Below are positions 36,552 to 43,029 of a DNA stretch of 64,000 bases, piece after piece. The notes under the pieces were generated by a model, which was not told the DNA's origin, searched no databases, and saw only the letters and a list, made by a program, of their open reading frames with translations. The translations under genes and the position numbers were made by a program. The stretch spans positions 1-64,000 of IMG/VR virus record IMGVR_UViG_3300042691_024284. One strand, 5' to 3'. Positions within the stretch are counted from its first letter, which is position 1, and each line of letters starts with the position of its first letter. The DNA is from a virus.

Positions 36552-36709
36552 TGCTGCATTGCACCACCCCCAGTTAGCGCTCACTAACTTTGTGCAGTGC
36601 AACATGTTAGTGAGTACTAACTAACCTACGTGCTGCAGTGCAGCACCCCCAGTTAGCGCTCACTAACATACATGCTGCATTGCACCACCCCCAGTGAGCG
36701 CTCACTAAC
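36552..36709. repeat. Three 37-bp iterons with operator palindromes
   Basis: Near-identical 37-bp units lie at 36552-36588, 36631-36667 and 36673-36709. Each begins TGCTGCA(T/G)TGCA and ends in a palindromic half such as GTTAGCGCTCACTAAC (GTGAGCGCTCAC in the third is a perfect palindrome). Extra related palindromes without the first half occur at 36606-36621 (GTTAGTGAGTACTAAC) and 36731-36750. They look like binding sites for a phage repressor or replication initiator. Confidence 0.8.
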
Positions 36710-36763
36710 CTAATTGCCGCGCTGCAATATGTGAGTGAGCACTCACTGACATATAGGCAAGAC

Positions 36764-36860
36764 CCCTAGCAAGAATCATGCCAGCTTGGGCAGGCACGCA
36801 TATTGCCCTAGCAAGAATCATGCCAGCTTGGGCATGCAAGAATCGTGCCAGATTGCCGGC
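36764..36860. repeat. 29-bp direct repeats
   Basis: CCCTAGCAAGAATCATGCCA with the following nine bases is identical at 36764-36792 and 36806-36834 (42-bp period). A diverged third copy (GCAAGAATCGTGCCAGATTG) starts at 36837. They lie between the palindromes and the early promoter-like element. Confidence 0.8.
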
Positions 36861-36951
36861 TAAGTGAGTGAGTACTCGCGTGCGCGAGCTAGAGATCTGG
36901 GCATAAAGCAAAAAACGTGCCCGCGCTCCGGATCCGGCAGGCATAAAAAGT

Positions 36952-36974
36952 ACCCTGAAAAAACCAGTATAGTG
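36952..36974 (+). promoter_or_regulatory. Early promoter-like element, copy 1
   Basis: A 23-bp element with core CCCTGAAAAAACCAGTATAG, repeated at 37811-37833 and 39321-39343, each upstream of a gene group. TATAGT could act as a -10 hexamer. No -35 match is visible at the usual distance, so the CTGAAAAAACCAG part is presumably the specific determinant. The gene start follows at 37002. Confidence 0.6.
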
Positions 36975-37001
36975 AGACCATTACATATAGGAGATCTCAC
37001 C

Positions 37002-37748
37002 ATGCTAAAAAAACCTAAGACCCTGCTATCAGTCGACACGAATGCCAAGACCGTTAAAGGCCAAACACTGGGTTTTCTCACTGGCATTTTATATCTGGCG
37101 CCGTCGGACCAATCGGGCCATCAGATCTGTCCCATGGCCAAGCTTGCACAATGCGAGGCACCATGCCTCTACACTGCCGGCCGTGGCGCCATGTCATCAG
37201 TGCAGCGCGCACGCCTAAATCGTACAGCGCTCTTTTTTAATGAGCGCGAATGGTTTATGCAACAGCTAGTGCAGGACGTCGCCTCGTTAGTCCGTAAGGC
37301 AGCGCGGCGAGGCATGACCCCGTTAGTCCGCCTCAATGGCACGTCCGATATTCGCTGGGAAAATATTCGCATGGCCGACGGCCGAACCATTTTCGAGATC
37401 TTCCCGGACGTGCAGTTTTACGATTACACGAAGCTTGCCAATCGTCGCGACGTCCCTGCCAATTACGATCTGACGTTTTCTTACTCCGGCGCTGCAGGGT
37501 TTCGCGATTATGCGCGGCGTGCAATTGATGCAGGCATGCGCGTCGCCGTCGTTTTCCGCACGCGTGAGTCTATCCCGGAGACATTCGAGGGCATGCAGTG
37601 CATTGGCGGAGACGATAGCGACGTGCGTCATCTTGAACCCCGTGGCGTCGTCGTCGCGCTGTACGCTAAAGGTCCTGCACGCCGTGACGTGTCGGGTTTC
37701 GTGATCGACAGCGCGCCGCGCGTGATCCCGATCAAGCTTGCAGCGTAA
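37002..37748 (+). CDS. GP88-family phage protein
   Basis: A 248-residue protein of the phage family known as gene product 88. The conserved pattern is clear: NAKTVKGQTLGFLTGILYLAP, then CPMAKLAQCEAPCLYTAGRG with clustered Cys, then MTPLVRLNGTSDIRWEN. The start at 37002 has an AGGAGA ribosome-binding site; an in-frame start at 36864 would run through the control repeats. The clustered cysteines suggest metal or iron-sulphur binding. Biochemical function is not known to me. It is the first early gene. Confidence 0.8.
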   Translation: MLKKPKTLLSVDTNAKTVKGQTLGFLTGILYLAPSDQSGHQICPMAKLAQCEAPCLYTAGRGAMSSVQRARLNRTALFFNEREWFMQQLVQDVASLVRKAARRGMTPLVRLNGTSDIRWENIRMADGRTIFEIFPDVQFYDYTKLANRRDVPANYDLTFSYSGAAGFRDYARRAIDAGMRVAVVFRTRESIPETFEGMQCIGGDDSDVRHLEPRGVVVALYAKGPARRDVSGFVIDSAPRVIPIKLAA

Positions 37749-37752
37749 TCCA

Positions 37753-37804
37753 GCATCACTGATGAGGCCTGAATGGCCGAAACCCCGGCGACGGGGTCTG
37801 ATGC
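37753..37804 (+). ncRNA. Type I hammerhead ribozyme, copy 1
   Basis: All core residues of the hammerhead are present in order. Stem I is GCATCA/TGATGC (37753-37758 with 37799-37804). The core CTGATGA (37759-37765) precedes stem II GGCC-TGAAT-GGCC, then GAAA, stem III CCCCG/CGGGG closed by a GCGA tetraloop, and T97-C98 (37797-37798). Cleavage is expected after C37798. It lies between the GP88 gene and the next early promoter-like element. Confidence 0.92.
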
Positions 37805-37810
37805 AAAACC

Positions 37811-37833
37811 ACCCTGAAAAAACCAGTACAATG
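37811..37833 (+). promoter_or_regulatory. Early promoter-like element, copy 2
   Basis: CCCTGAAAAAACCAGTACAA, seven bases after hammerhead 1. Flanks (CAAAACCA before, GCAAC after) are also shared with copy 3. It precedes the ATG at 37860 and the leader AACACGGAGAAAACACC, which recurs before several genes here. Confidence 0.6.
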
Positions 37834-37859
37834 CAACACCACAACACGGAGAAAACACC

Positions 37860-38033
37860 ATGAGCACACCACAGACCCCGATCACTGTCAGCATGTTGTC
37901 CGAGTACTTGCGCGGCGATAGCTGTTCCGAATTACAGGCATTCAGCGCCATGGCCATGCTGGCCGAAATCCTAAACGGCGAGATCGATCTCGAGCAGATC
38001 CGCCTCAGCGTGCTAGCGGAGACCCAACCATGA
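37860..38033 (+). CDS. Small early protein
   Basis: A 57-residue protein (MSTPQTPITVSMLSEYLRGD...), predicted helical, with ribosome-binding site GGAGA nine bases before the ATG. It overlaps the next ATG by four bases (ATGA). No family recognised. Confidence 0.7.
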   Translation: MSTPQTPITVSMLSEYLRGDSCSELQAFSAMAMLAEILNGEIDLEQIRLSVLAETQP

Positions 38034-38218
38034 GCGAGCAGCAAGTAATTCGCCACAGCAAAGGGCCCGAGGGCTGGGCCCGCGCCACCATGGGCCCGAT
38101 CAACGGCCGGCACTGGGACGCCACAGATCGACAGTGGATCCAGTGGCTGCAGGATCAAGGGCAGGACGTCGTGACAATCGGCGACACCATGTATCAGATC
38201 GTCACGCCGCGCGAATAG
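38030..38218 (+). CDS. Small early protein ending in hammerhead 2
   Basis: A 62-residue protein with WARATMGPINGRHWDATDR and a Trp-rich middle. Its stop codon TAG shares its last base with the first base of hammerhead 2. Translationally coupled to the previous gene. Function unknown. Confidence 0.7.
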   Translation: MSEQQVIRHSKGPEGWARATMGPINGRHWDATDRQWIQWLQDQGQDVVTIGDTMYQIVTPRE

Positions 38219-38269
38219 CATCACTGATGAGGCCTAAGTGGCCGAAACCCCGGCGACGGGGTCTGATGC
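38218..38269 (+). ncRNA. Type I hammerhead ribozyme, copy 2
   Basis: Same fold as copy 1: stem I GCATCA/TGATGC, core CTGATGA (38224-38230), stem II GGCC-TAAGT-GGCC (the loop differs from copy 1 at two bases), GAAA, stem III CCCCG/CGGGG with GCGA, and U-C at 38262-38263. Cleavage is expected after C38263, releasing a 5' leader for the gene at 38293. Confidence 0.92.
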
Positions 38270-38292
38270 ATACAACACGGAGAAAACACACC

Positions 38293-38499
38293 ATGCAAAA
38301 CTGGCAATTAATAGATGCAAACAATAGCCCGGTAGCTATCGGCGACGCTATCGTTTCATTTCGCGGCGAGCAGGCCACACTCAAGGGCTGCAGCCCTCCG
38401 CAACATGCGGGATCTACTGGCAGGGTTTACGTAGGCGGAGGAGAGTATTATCCGTCCGTGTACGGTTTGAAATGGGTCAGCATCACTGACGAGGCCTGA
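38293..38499 (+). CDS. Small early protein (SH3-like pattern)
   Basis: A 68-residue protein: NSPVAIGDAIVSFRGEQATL, then a Gly-rich turn and VYVGGGEYYPSVYGLKW. This spacing is that of small beta-barrel phage proteins. The final codons (SITDEA) and stop are inside hammerhead 3, so the ribozyme must keep a coding constraint on its 5' half. Start preceded by GGAGA. Confidence 0.7.
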   Translation: MQNWQLIDANNSPVAIGDAIVSFRGEQATLKGCSPPQHAGSTGRVYVGGGEYYPSVYGLKWVSITDEA

Positions 38500-38531
38500 A
38501 TGGCCGAAACCCCGGCGACGGGGTCTGATGC
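38480..38531 (+). ncRNA. Type I hammerhead ribozyme, copy 3
   Basis: Stem I GCATCA/TGATGC; core CTGACGA (38486-38492), where the variable position 7 is C. Stem II is GGCC-TGAAT-GGCC, then GAAA, stem III CCCCG/CGGGG with GCGA, and U-C at 38524-38525. Cleavage is expected after C38525. Its first 20 bases are also the 3' end of the upstream coding sequence. The ArdC-type gene follows at 38555. Confidence 0.92.
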
Positions 38532-38554
38532 ATATAACACGGAGAAAACACACC

Positions 38555-39346
38555 ATGACAACAGAAAACGCACAATGGGCAGCGCTGCTGTCCGACGCTG
38601 TCAACAAACCCGGCATTCTGTCGAGCGCCTACTCGGCATTCCATAATTACAGCATCGGGAATCAGATGCTGGCTTGGGGTCAGCTACACCAGCGAGGAAT
38701 TCCGCTCGGGCCAATTGCCACATTCAAAGACTGGCAAAAACTCGGCCGGCAAGTGAAAAAAGGCGAAAAGGCCATTTCTCTTGTCATGCCAGTGACAGTG
38801 AACAAAAAAGACGAGACCGGCGAAAAGACGGGCGACTCGTTTACATGGTTTGCGCTCAAACCCCGCTGGTTTGTGCTCAGCCAGACAGACGGCACTGACT
38901 ACGTACACGAGGCCAAGACGCCAGACTGGGACCCTGCGCTGGCACTGGCAGCGCTCGACATTCAGGAAATTCCATTCGAGAGCGCCGACGGCAATTGTCA
39001 GGGCTATGCATCATCGCGGCAGATTGCAGTTAATCCAATTGCTGCACTGCCGCATAAAACGCGATTCCATGAGCTAGCGCACGTCGTGCTCGGCCACACT
39101 GCCGAGGGCACGATGCAAGACGACGAGCGCACGCCGCGGGACATTCGCGAAGTCGAGGCAGAGTGCGTCGCCTACATTTGTGTGTCCCTGCTGGGCTTGT
39201 CCGGACAGCAAGAGTCGCGCGGGTATATCCAGCACTGGCTAGCTGGCGCCGAGATCGGCGACAAATCAGCGCAGAAAATATTCGCCGCCGCGGACAAGAT
39301 TCTGAAAGCTGGCAAAAACCACCCTGAAAAAACCAGTACAGTGTAA
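38555..39346 (+). CDS. ArdC-type antirestriction protein
   Basis: A 263-residue protein with the two parts of ArdC-family antirestriction proteins. One is an N-terminal ssDNA-binding domain (NYSIGNQMLAWGQLHQRG, FKDWQKLGRQVKKGEKAISL). The other is a C-terminal zinc-metalloprotease-like domain with HELAH at residues 172-176. Such proteins protect incoming DNA from host restriction. The start at 38555 follows the leader AACACGGAGAAAACACACC. Early position right after the probable origin fits a role immediately after entry. The third early promoter-like element is inside its 3' end. Confidence 0.88.
   Translation: MTTENAQWAALLSDAVNKPGILSSAYSAFHNYSIGNQMLAWGQLHQRGIPLGPIATFKDWQKLGRQVKKGEKAISLVMPVTVNKKDETGEKTGDSFTWFALKPRWFVLSQTDGTDYVHEAKTPDWDPALALAALDIQEIPFESADGNCQGYASSRQIAVNPIAALPHKTRFHELAHVVLGHTAEGTMQDDERTPRDIREVEAECVAYICVSLLGLSGQQESRGYIQHWLAGAEIGDKSAQKIFAAADKILKAGKNHPEKTSTV
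39321..39343 (+). promoter_or_regulatory. Early promoter-like element, copy 3
   Basis: CCCTGAAAAAACCAGTACAG within the last codons of the ArdC-type gene, preserving the reading frame. Structured RNA copy A begins 10 bp downstream, so that RNA may be the start of this transcript. Confidence 0.6.
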
Positions 39347-39353
39347 CGATCAC

Positions 39354-39463
39354 GGAGGCGGGGAAGTGCAGCCCAGAGAACGTGGATCACGGCATGGACT
39401 AATAACCTCCATGCTGCCACGGACGGGCAGGATCGGGAGCTAGCTGCCCGCCCGCCTCCACCA
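39354..39463 (+). ncRNA. Structured RNA element A (two-copy family, ends ACCA)
   Basis: A ~110-nt sequence closed by the 9-bp helix GGAGGCGGG (39354-39362)/CCCGCCTCC (39451-39459) with ACCA overhanging 3'. Inside are CGTGG/CCACG (39381-39385 with 39417-39421), the hairpin GCATGGA/TCCATGC (39392-39398 with 39408-39414), and CGGGCAG/CTGCCCG (39424-39430 with 39444-39450). The second copy at 41105-41216 keeps the ends and loop GGGA while helices vary. No known family recognised. Confidence 0.7.
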
Positions 39464-39484
39464 CCACAACACGGAGAAAACACC

Positions 39485-39757
39485 ATGCAAAAAACATTCT
39501 ACTTCATCACAGACCCCGGCCACGGCTGGGTCAAAGTGCCGGTCAATTTGCTGCATACACTCGGCATCGCCGACAAAATCTCGCTGTACTCGTACCAGCG
39601 CGGCGACTTTGCGTATCTCGAAGAGGATCAAGACGCCTCGCTGTTTCATCGCGCGTTTTTCGATAAGTACAACAGATTTCCGGTGTATCGGGAGCAAAAC
39701 AGCATGCACAAATACTCGCGTGTTCGCGGGTATGACATCTACAGGAGCACACCATGA
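39485..39757 (+). CDS. Small early protein
   Basis: A 90-residue protein starting MQKTFYFITDPGHGWVKVP, with Tyr/Asp-rich C-terminal part; a recurrent small-phage and plasmid type of unknown function. Preceded by the common leader AACACGGAGAAAACACC; overlaps the next gene by four bases. Confidence 0.75.
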   Translation: MQKTFYFITDPGHGWVKVPVNLLHTLGIADKISLYSYQRGDFAYLEEDQDASLFHRAFFDKYNRFPVYREQNSMHKYSRVRGYDIYRSTP

Positions 39758-39966
39758 ATAAGACAATCAACGACATATTCGACAAATACTTTGCCGACTG
39801 CGAGGCCGGCTACATGGAGGCAGAGCGCCGGCGCCTCGAGCGCGCCCGGCGCCGCGCAGAGCATGATAAAAATCTGCATAGCTGCGGGTTTCCTCCGCCT
39901 GCCGTTATCGATCTAGGCTATACCGACTACGCTAAAGACAGCGCCGCCGGTCTCAATACAGACTAA
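39754..39966 (+). CDS. Small early protein
   Basis: A 70-residue protein with a strongly Arg/Glu-rich helix (YMEAERRRLERARRRAEHD). Coupled to the previous gene through ATGA. Family not recognised. Confidence 0.7.
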   Translation: MNKTINDIFDKYFADCEAGYMEAERRRLERARRRAEHDKNLHSCGFPPPAVIDLGYTDYAKDSAAGLNTD

Positions 39967-39981
39967 CCACAGGAGCACACC

Positions 39982-40200
39982 ATGAGTAAGTACACCATGC
40001 ACCCCTGCCGTGACGTCGGCGGGGGTGAAATCGAGCGCTGCGAGGCTTGCGAGGCCGACATGTTCACGATCTATCGCATCGAAGCAGACGGGACCGAGAC
40101 AGCCCACATCGACTACGAGTTTGAGGATTCAGTCGAGATGGTGTCTCAGTGGGCAAACGCAACGCGCGAGCTAGAGCGCCTAAACAGGAGCACAGCATGA
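39982..40200 (+). CDS. Small early protein with Cys pair
   Basis: A 72-residue protein with CRDVGGGEIERCEACEADM, a short Cys cluster that may bind a metal, followed by an acidic helix. Ribosome-binding site AGGAG. Function unknown. Confidence 0.7.
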   Translation: MSKYTMHPCRDVGGGEIERCEACEADMFTIYRIEADGTETAHIDYEFEDSVEMVSQWANATRELERLNRSTA

Positions 40201-40484
40201 CAACACAGGCAGAACAACCAAAAGTTCATCTACAGGGCATCAAGATCAAGGCCAAGATCAATCTTACGGCTGACGATTGGCAGCTCTACTCCATACCCGG
40301 CCGAGATACGGCAGCACGCCGGATGAACCGGGCCATGGAGCGCAAGCTTGCCAAGGGAGAGCTAGGATCTCTGCTGGACATTCTTGAGCCATACAGCAAG
40401 TGGGGCGCCTGCGATAGCGAAAGCTATCACACCGTCTACGCTGTGCTTCGCCGGCTGGGTTTGGACGACGAGAAATTTGCGTAA
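40197..40484 (+). CDS. Small early protein
   Basis: A 95-residue protein (MTTQAEQPKVHLQGIKIKAK...). The ATG at 40197 overlaps the upstream TGA and is preceded by AGGAG; the longer in-frame start at 40149 has no such site. Basic N-terminal half, no known motif. Confidence 0.7.
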   Translation: MTTQAEQPKVHLQGIKIKAKINLTADDWQLYSIPGRDTAARRMNRAMERKLAKGELGSLLDILEPYSKWGACDSESYHTVYAVLRRLGLDDEKFA

Positions 40485-40530
40485 AACCCCCGGCGATTCA
40501 CCATATATTTGATAACGACAGGAGCACACC

Positions 40531-40764
40531 ATGAAAGAAATAAAACCAGACCCCTACATTCGCATGCTGGGCATGCCCGCCGAAGATCTGCGACAGCAGA
40601 TCGCGCATAGACTGGAGTCGGGCGAGGATCTAATAATGATCATCGCCTCGACATTGTCCGACGCGCAGGAGCTAGTGCAGATGCGGGATCAAACCCGCGC
40701 TCTGCAGGCCATTAATCGGGCCAAATGGATTTTGTTTGAAAACAAAGAGGAGACAACGCTATGA
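40531..40764 (+). CDS. Small early helical protein
   Basis: A 77-residue mostly helical protein with IIASTLSDAQELVQMRDQ. AGGAG precedes the ATG. It overlaps the next gene by four bases. Function unknown. Confidence 0.7.
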   Translation: MKEIKPDPYIRMLGMPAEDLRQQIAHRLESGEDLIMIIASTLSDAQELVQMRDQTRALQAINRAKWILFENKEETTL

Positions 40765-41099
40765 CAGTGCAATCATTCTGGAACAACGACAGCGACATGC
40801 AAGACGTCGCGGACGAGCTATCCAGTCTTGTGCCGGCCATGGGGCCAGTGCCCGATCCGCGCAAGAACAAGGCGCTCGAGCGCTTCCGTCGCGCGAGCAA
40901 TTGCTACTATGACCTGTACAACAACGGGCTGGACAATCGCCGGCAAGAGTTTTATAGGTTATTCAAAATCCGCGTGAGCGACTTTTATAAACGCGGCCGT
41001 CGTCGTGACATCGACTTTGACAGGATCATGCCAGTCGTCGAGCCGGTCATGCGACAGTTTGTGCTGGATGCTGCAGCCGAGCAGGGCATCGAGCAATGA
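40761..41099 (+). CDS. Small early protein
   Basis: A 112-residue charged protein with Arg/Tyr-rich YRLFKIRVSDFYKRGRRR, suggesting nucleic-acid contact. It is followed by structured RNA copy B. No family recognised. Confidence 0.7.
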   Translation: MTVQSFWNNDSDMQDVADELSSLVPAMGPVPDPRKNKALERFRRASNCYYDLYNNGLDNRRQEFYRLFKIRVSDFYKRGRRRDIDFDRIMPVVEPVMRQFVLDAAAEQGIEQ

Positions 41100-41104
41100 T
41101 CAAC

Positions 41105-41216
41105 GGAGGCGGGAAAGTGTGGCCTATGACGGTCCGGACAGCGGCGCAGGCATCAAACCCTGCGTTGAAACCCCGGCCGGGGCGTAACGGGAATCACTGC
41201 CCCCCTGCCTCCACCA
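41105..41216 (+). ncRNA. Structured RNA element B (second copy, ends ACCA)
   Basis: Begins GGAGGCGGGAAAGTG and ends CTGCCTCCACCA-like (…TGCCTCCACCA), pairing GGAGGCGGG (41105-41113) with CCTGCCTCC (41204-41212); one G-C pair of copy A is a G-U pair here. Internal hairpins are CGCAGG/CCTGCG and CCCC-GGCC-GGGG. The 3' domain GGGGC/GCCCC encloses the conserved CGGGA. Between conserved ends the sequence differs from copy A, while pairing is kept. Confidence 0.65.
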
Positions 41217-41229
41217 ACACTAAAAAAAG

Positions 41230-41442
41230 ATGACTAAAAAGACAGCAAAAAAGCTCGAAGACAGCCTGCAGCAGCTTTACGCAGAGCAGGAAGCCCTCGA
41301 GGCTACGATGGACCCGTGGAACCGGGAAACGGCCGTAAAGTGGCAGCAGCTTGAAAACAAAATCCGCCAGCTTACGATGCAAATTGACATACTTCACATG
41401 AAAGAGGCACAGCATGAAAGTGATTCTGACCGTCTGTTATAA
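41230..41442 (+). CDS. Small coiled-coil protein
   Basis: A 70-residue helical, probably coiled-coil protein rich in Glu, Gln and Lys (KKLEDSLQQLYAEQEALEAT). It overlaps the next gene by 29 bases. Function unknown. Confidence 0.7.
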   Translation: MTKKTAKKLEDSLQQLYAEQEALEATMDPWNRETAVKWQQLENKIRQLTMQIDILHMKEAQHESDSDRLL

Positions 41443-41587
41443 CCCCGACATCGAGCACGACGGCGACGAGGGTAAAAGCTTGATCGAGTTTTATTATCCG
41501 CCGCACATCAAAGACGCGCTCATCGAGTTGCTGGGTGCAACAAGCATCAAGGCTGAGGCCGTCTCAAGCCAGGAAGAGGAGGAGTAA
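41414..41587 (+). CDS. Small acidic protein
   Basis: A 57-residue protein starting MKVILTVCYNPDIEHDGDEG and ending in a run of Glu. It starts inside the previous gene; the next ATG is two bases after its stop. Unknown function. Confidence 0.65.
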   Translation: MKVILTVCYNPDIEHDGDEGKSLIEFYYPPHIKDALIELLGATSIKAEAVSSQEEEE

Positions 41588-41589
41588 CC

Positions 41590-41787
41590 ATGCCGGCAAT
41601 CATTACAATCGAGCAGTCGGGCCACGAGTTGTGGGTCACAGGCGACGACAGCGCGCAGCATGCCGACTTCGAGGAGCAGATGTACACGCTGCCGTACTAC
41701 GGCGAGGCAGTGCTTGCGAAAGATGCAGCACACGAGTATGCTATCGCATGGGCCGCGGCAGTCGGCGGCACCGTTGAATATAAATAA
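41590..41787 (+). CDS. Small early protein
   Basis: A 65-residue acidic protein (MPAIITIEQSGHELWVTGDD...), probably alpha/beta. The leader GAGGAGTAACC gives its ribosome-binding site. Unknown function. Confidence 0.65.
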   Translation: MPAIITIEQSGHELWVTGDDSAQHADFEEQMYTLPYYGEAVLAKDAAHEYAIAWAAAVGGTVEYK

Positions 41788-41799
41788 AGGAGTTACACC

Positions 41800-41994
41800 A
41801 TGGCAACCAACACCATAACCACAAAAGAGGGCAGCAGCGTGTACATGACAGCGCACGAAGCTGGCATGCTCTTGGCTGTGTTTTCGGAAAATGTATCGCT
41901 CACACTCACATTCAAAGAGCAGGACGCGCGAGCTCTAGCAGAGCGTATAATTAACGCGCTGGACAATTTTAAATTAACCACAATCAAGGAGTAA
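41800..41994 (+). CDS. Small early protein
   Basis: A 64-residue protein with EHEAGMLL-like helix (TAHEAGMLLAVFSENVSLTL). The leader AAGGAGTTACACC resembles those of the flanking genes (AGGAGTAACACC), indicating a duplicated expression cassette. Unknown function. Confidence 0.65.
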   Translation: MATNTITTKEGSSVYMTAHEAGMLLAVFSENVSLTLTFKEQDARALAERIINALDNFKLTTIKE

Positions 41995-41998
41995 CACC

Positions 41999-42148
41999 AT
42001 GAAACGAATTAACGTGCCAACCGAAGAGCTACTCGGTATAATCGAGTGGCTGGATGCGCTAAACGCTACGATCCACAGCATTGAAGATGATCGCGGCGGC
42101 AGCGACAGCTGGCTGATAAATTACACAACCGTTAAAACTGAGGAGTAA
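41999..42148 (+). CDS. Small early protein
   Basis: A 49-residue acidic protein (MKRINVPTEELLGIIEWLDA...), preceded by AGGAGTAACACC. Below the usual size cut-off but with a strong start signal and tight packing. Unknown function. Confidence 0.65.
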   Translation: MKRINVPTEELLGIIEWLDALNATIHSIEDDRGGSDSWLINYTTVKTEE

Positions 42149-42152
42149 CACC

Positions 42153-42419
42153 ATGCAAAACTTCGGAATCAAGATTGACCCCGTACAATCCCGCGCACTG
42201 GCTGCGCGTCTCGAGCAGGCCAACGGGTTTGTGACCGTGACGTTCCTGAAAAAAGACGGCACCATTCGCAAGATGAATTGCCGCATGGGCGTCACAAAGT
42301 ATTTAAAAGGTGGCGAGTCAAAGCTCAACGCTGAGCAGTACGTGACGGTTTTTGACATAACCAAGAGTGCGTATCGCGCAATTAATCGCGAGACCATTCT
42401 CGAAGTGAAAGGGGTGTGA
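42153..42419 (+). CDS. SH3-barrel-fold phage protein
   Basis: An 88-residue protein with FVTVTFLKKDGTIRKMNC, GVTKYLKGG and YVTVFDITKSAYRAINRET. This is the pattern of the small SH3 beta-barrel proteins present in many phage early regions. They may bind nucleic acid or host factors; function is not established. Confidence 0.75.
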   Translation: MQNFGIKIDPVQSRALAARLEQANGFVTVTFLKKDGTIRKMNCRMGVTKYLKGGESKLNAEQYVTVFDITKSAYRAINRETILEVKGV

Positions 42420-42420
42420 G

Positions 42421-42768
42421 ATGCGTTACTCAGTAAGCGGAATAAAAGATTCCGACACTTCGGTTTATGATCGCGACATCGACTGCTGGTATATGAAACA
42501 AAACGTCATCGCGTTCACGGGCCTATGCCAAGTCCGCGGCGAGCGTGACGTGTTTTTTGGCGGCGAGGAGAGCCGGCCGTATCGCTCGAGGGTCCTGCTG
42601 AACCCGACGTGGCGGCAGCTCTTCAACGCAGCCAAAAAGCAGCAGCAGGCCACCAAAGACTGGCACCATGATTTCTTTGAGGGCTATATCGACAGGGGCG
42701 AGGATGACTTCTCCGTACATCCACACAACCTGCCCGTTCGAGTGATCGAGCTTGTACTGGGGTCATGA
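42421..42768 (+). CDS. Hypothetical early protein
   Basis: A 115-residue protein rich in Arg, Asp and aromatic residues (WYMKQNVIAFTGLCQVRGER). It starts one base after the previous stop. No motif recognised. Confidence 0.65.
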   Translation: MRYSVSGIKDSDTSVYDRDIDCWYMKQNVIAFTGLCQVRGERDVFFGGEESRPYRSRVLLNPTWRQLFNAAKKQQQATKDWHHDFFEGYIDRGEDDFSVHPHNLPVRVIELVLGS

Positions 42769-42769
42769 G

Positions 42770-42898
42770 ATGGAAAACAACACAACGCGCCGCCGCGGCA
42801 TTGTTCTGTCCCTAAGCGGCATTGAGTACATCGTTTATACTTGTGTTGCTTTGGCAATTTTAATCGTGGCCTGCATGGCCATACTGGAGCTGCTATGA
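42770..42898 (+). CDS. Small single-TM protein
   Basis: A 42-residue protein with a basic N-terminus and one hydrophobic segment (YTCVALAILIVACMAILELL). Its stop overlaps the next ATG (CTATGA). Possibly an inner-membrane protein that alters host physiology or excludes superinfection; this is only a suggestion. Confidence 0.65.
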   Translation: MENNTTRRRGIVLSLSGIEYIVYTCVALAILIVACMAILELL

Positions 42899-43029
42899 AG
42901 ATGCTCGGATTTTTAATGATGCTGTTTGGTTTTTTGTTAACCACGCAGGGCACGTCGTGGAATGCGCTCATGCTCATGGGCGGCGGCGCCGCGCTAATTT
43001 ATGGAGCGTACAGATTTGAAAAGAGATAA
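42895..43029 (+). CDS. Small two-TM protein
   Basis: A 44-residue protein with two hydrophobic stretches (about residues 3-19 and 25-38) linked by a short polar turn. The start at 42895 overlaps the previous stop by four bases. It overlaps the sigma gene start by 29 bases. Function unknown. Confidence 0.65.
   Translation: MKMLGFLMMLFGFLLTTQGTSWNALMLMGGGAALIYGAYRFEKR

Larger units (their letters stand above)
36066..37001. other. Gene-free divergent control region, probable replication origin
   Basis: A 936-bp region between the divergent minus and plus operons with no credible gene. It holds, in order: the minus promoter motif, a 32-bp perfect inverted repeat with a 60-nt A/T-rich loop (36111-36234), a second GACCCC-type motif (36304-36331), three DnaA-box sequences (36352-36382), three 37-bp iterons with operator-like palindromes (36552-36709), further palindromes (36731-36750 and about 36864-36879), 29-bp direct repeats (36764-36860), and the early promoter-like element (36952-36974). 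Clustering of DnaA boxes, iterons and A/T-rich DNA beside the replication genes suggests an origin. No function has been tested. Confidence 0.65.

Noticed and set aside
36264-36605. Open frames of 60-113 codons in the control region
   Set aside because: They run through iterons, DnaA boxes and palindromes, have no ribosome-binding sites and encode low-quality sequence.
36552-36860. CRISPR-like array
   Set aside because: Repeat units are palindromic operators with unequal spacing (79, 42, 42, 26 bp), spacers are partly the same sequence, and no cas genes are present.
41150-41190. A fourth hammerhead ribozyme in structured RNA B (GAAACCCCGGCCGGGG)
   Set aside because: There is no CTGANGA core, no U-H before a cleavage site and no stem I; only the GAAA plus C/G hairpin resembles it.
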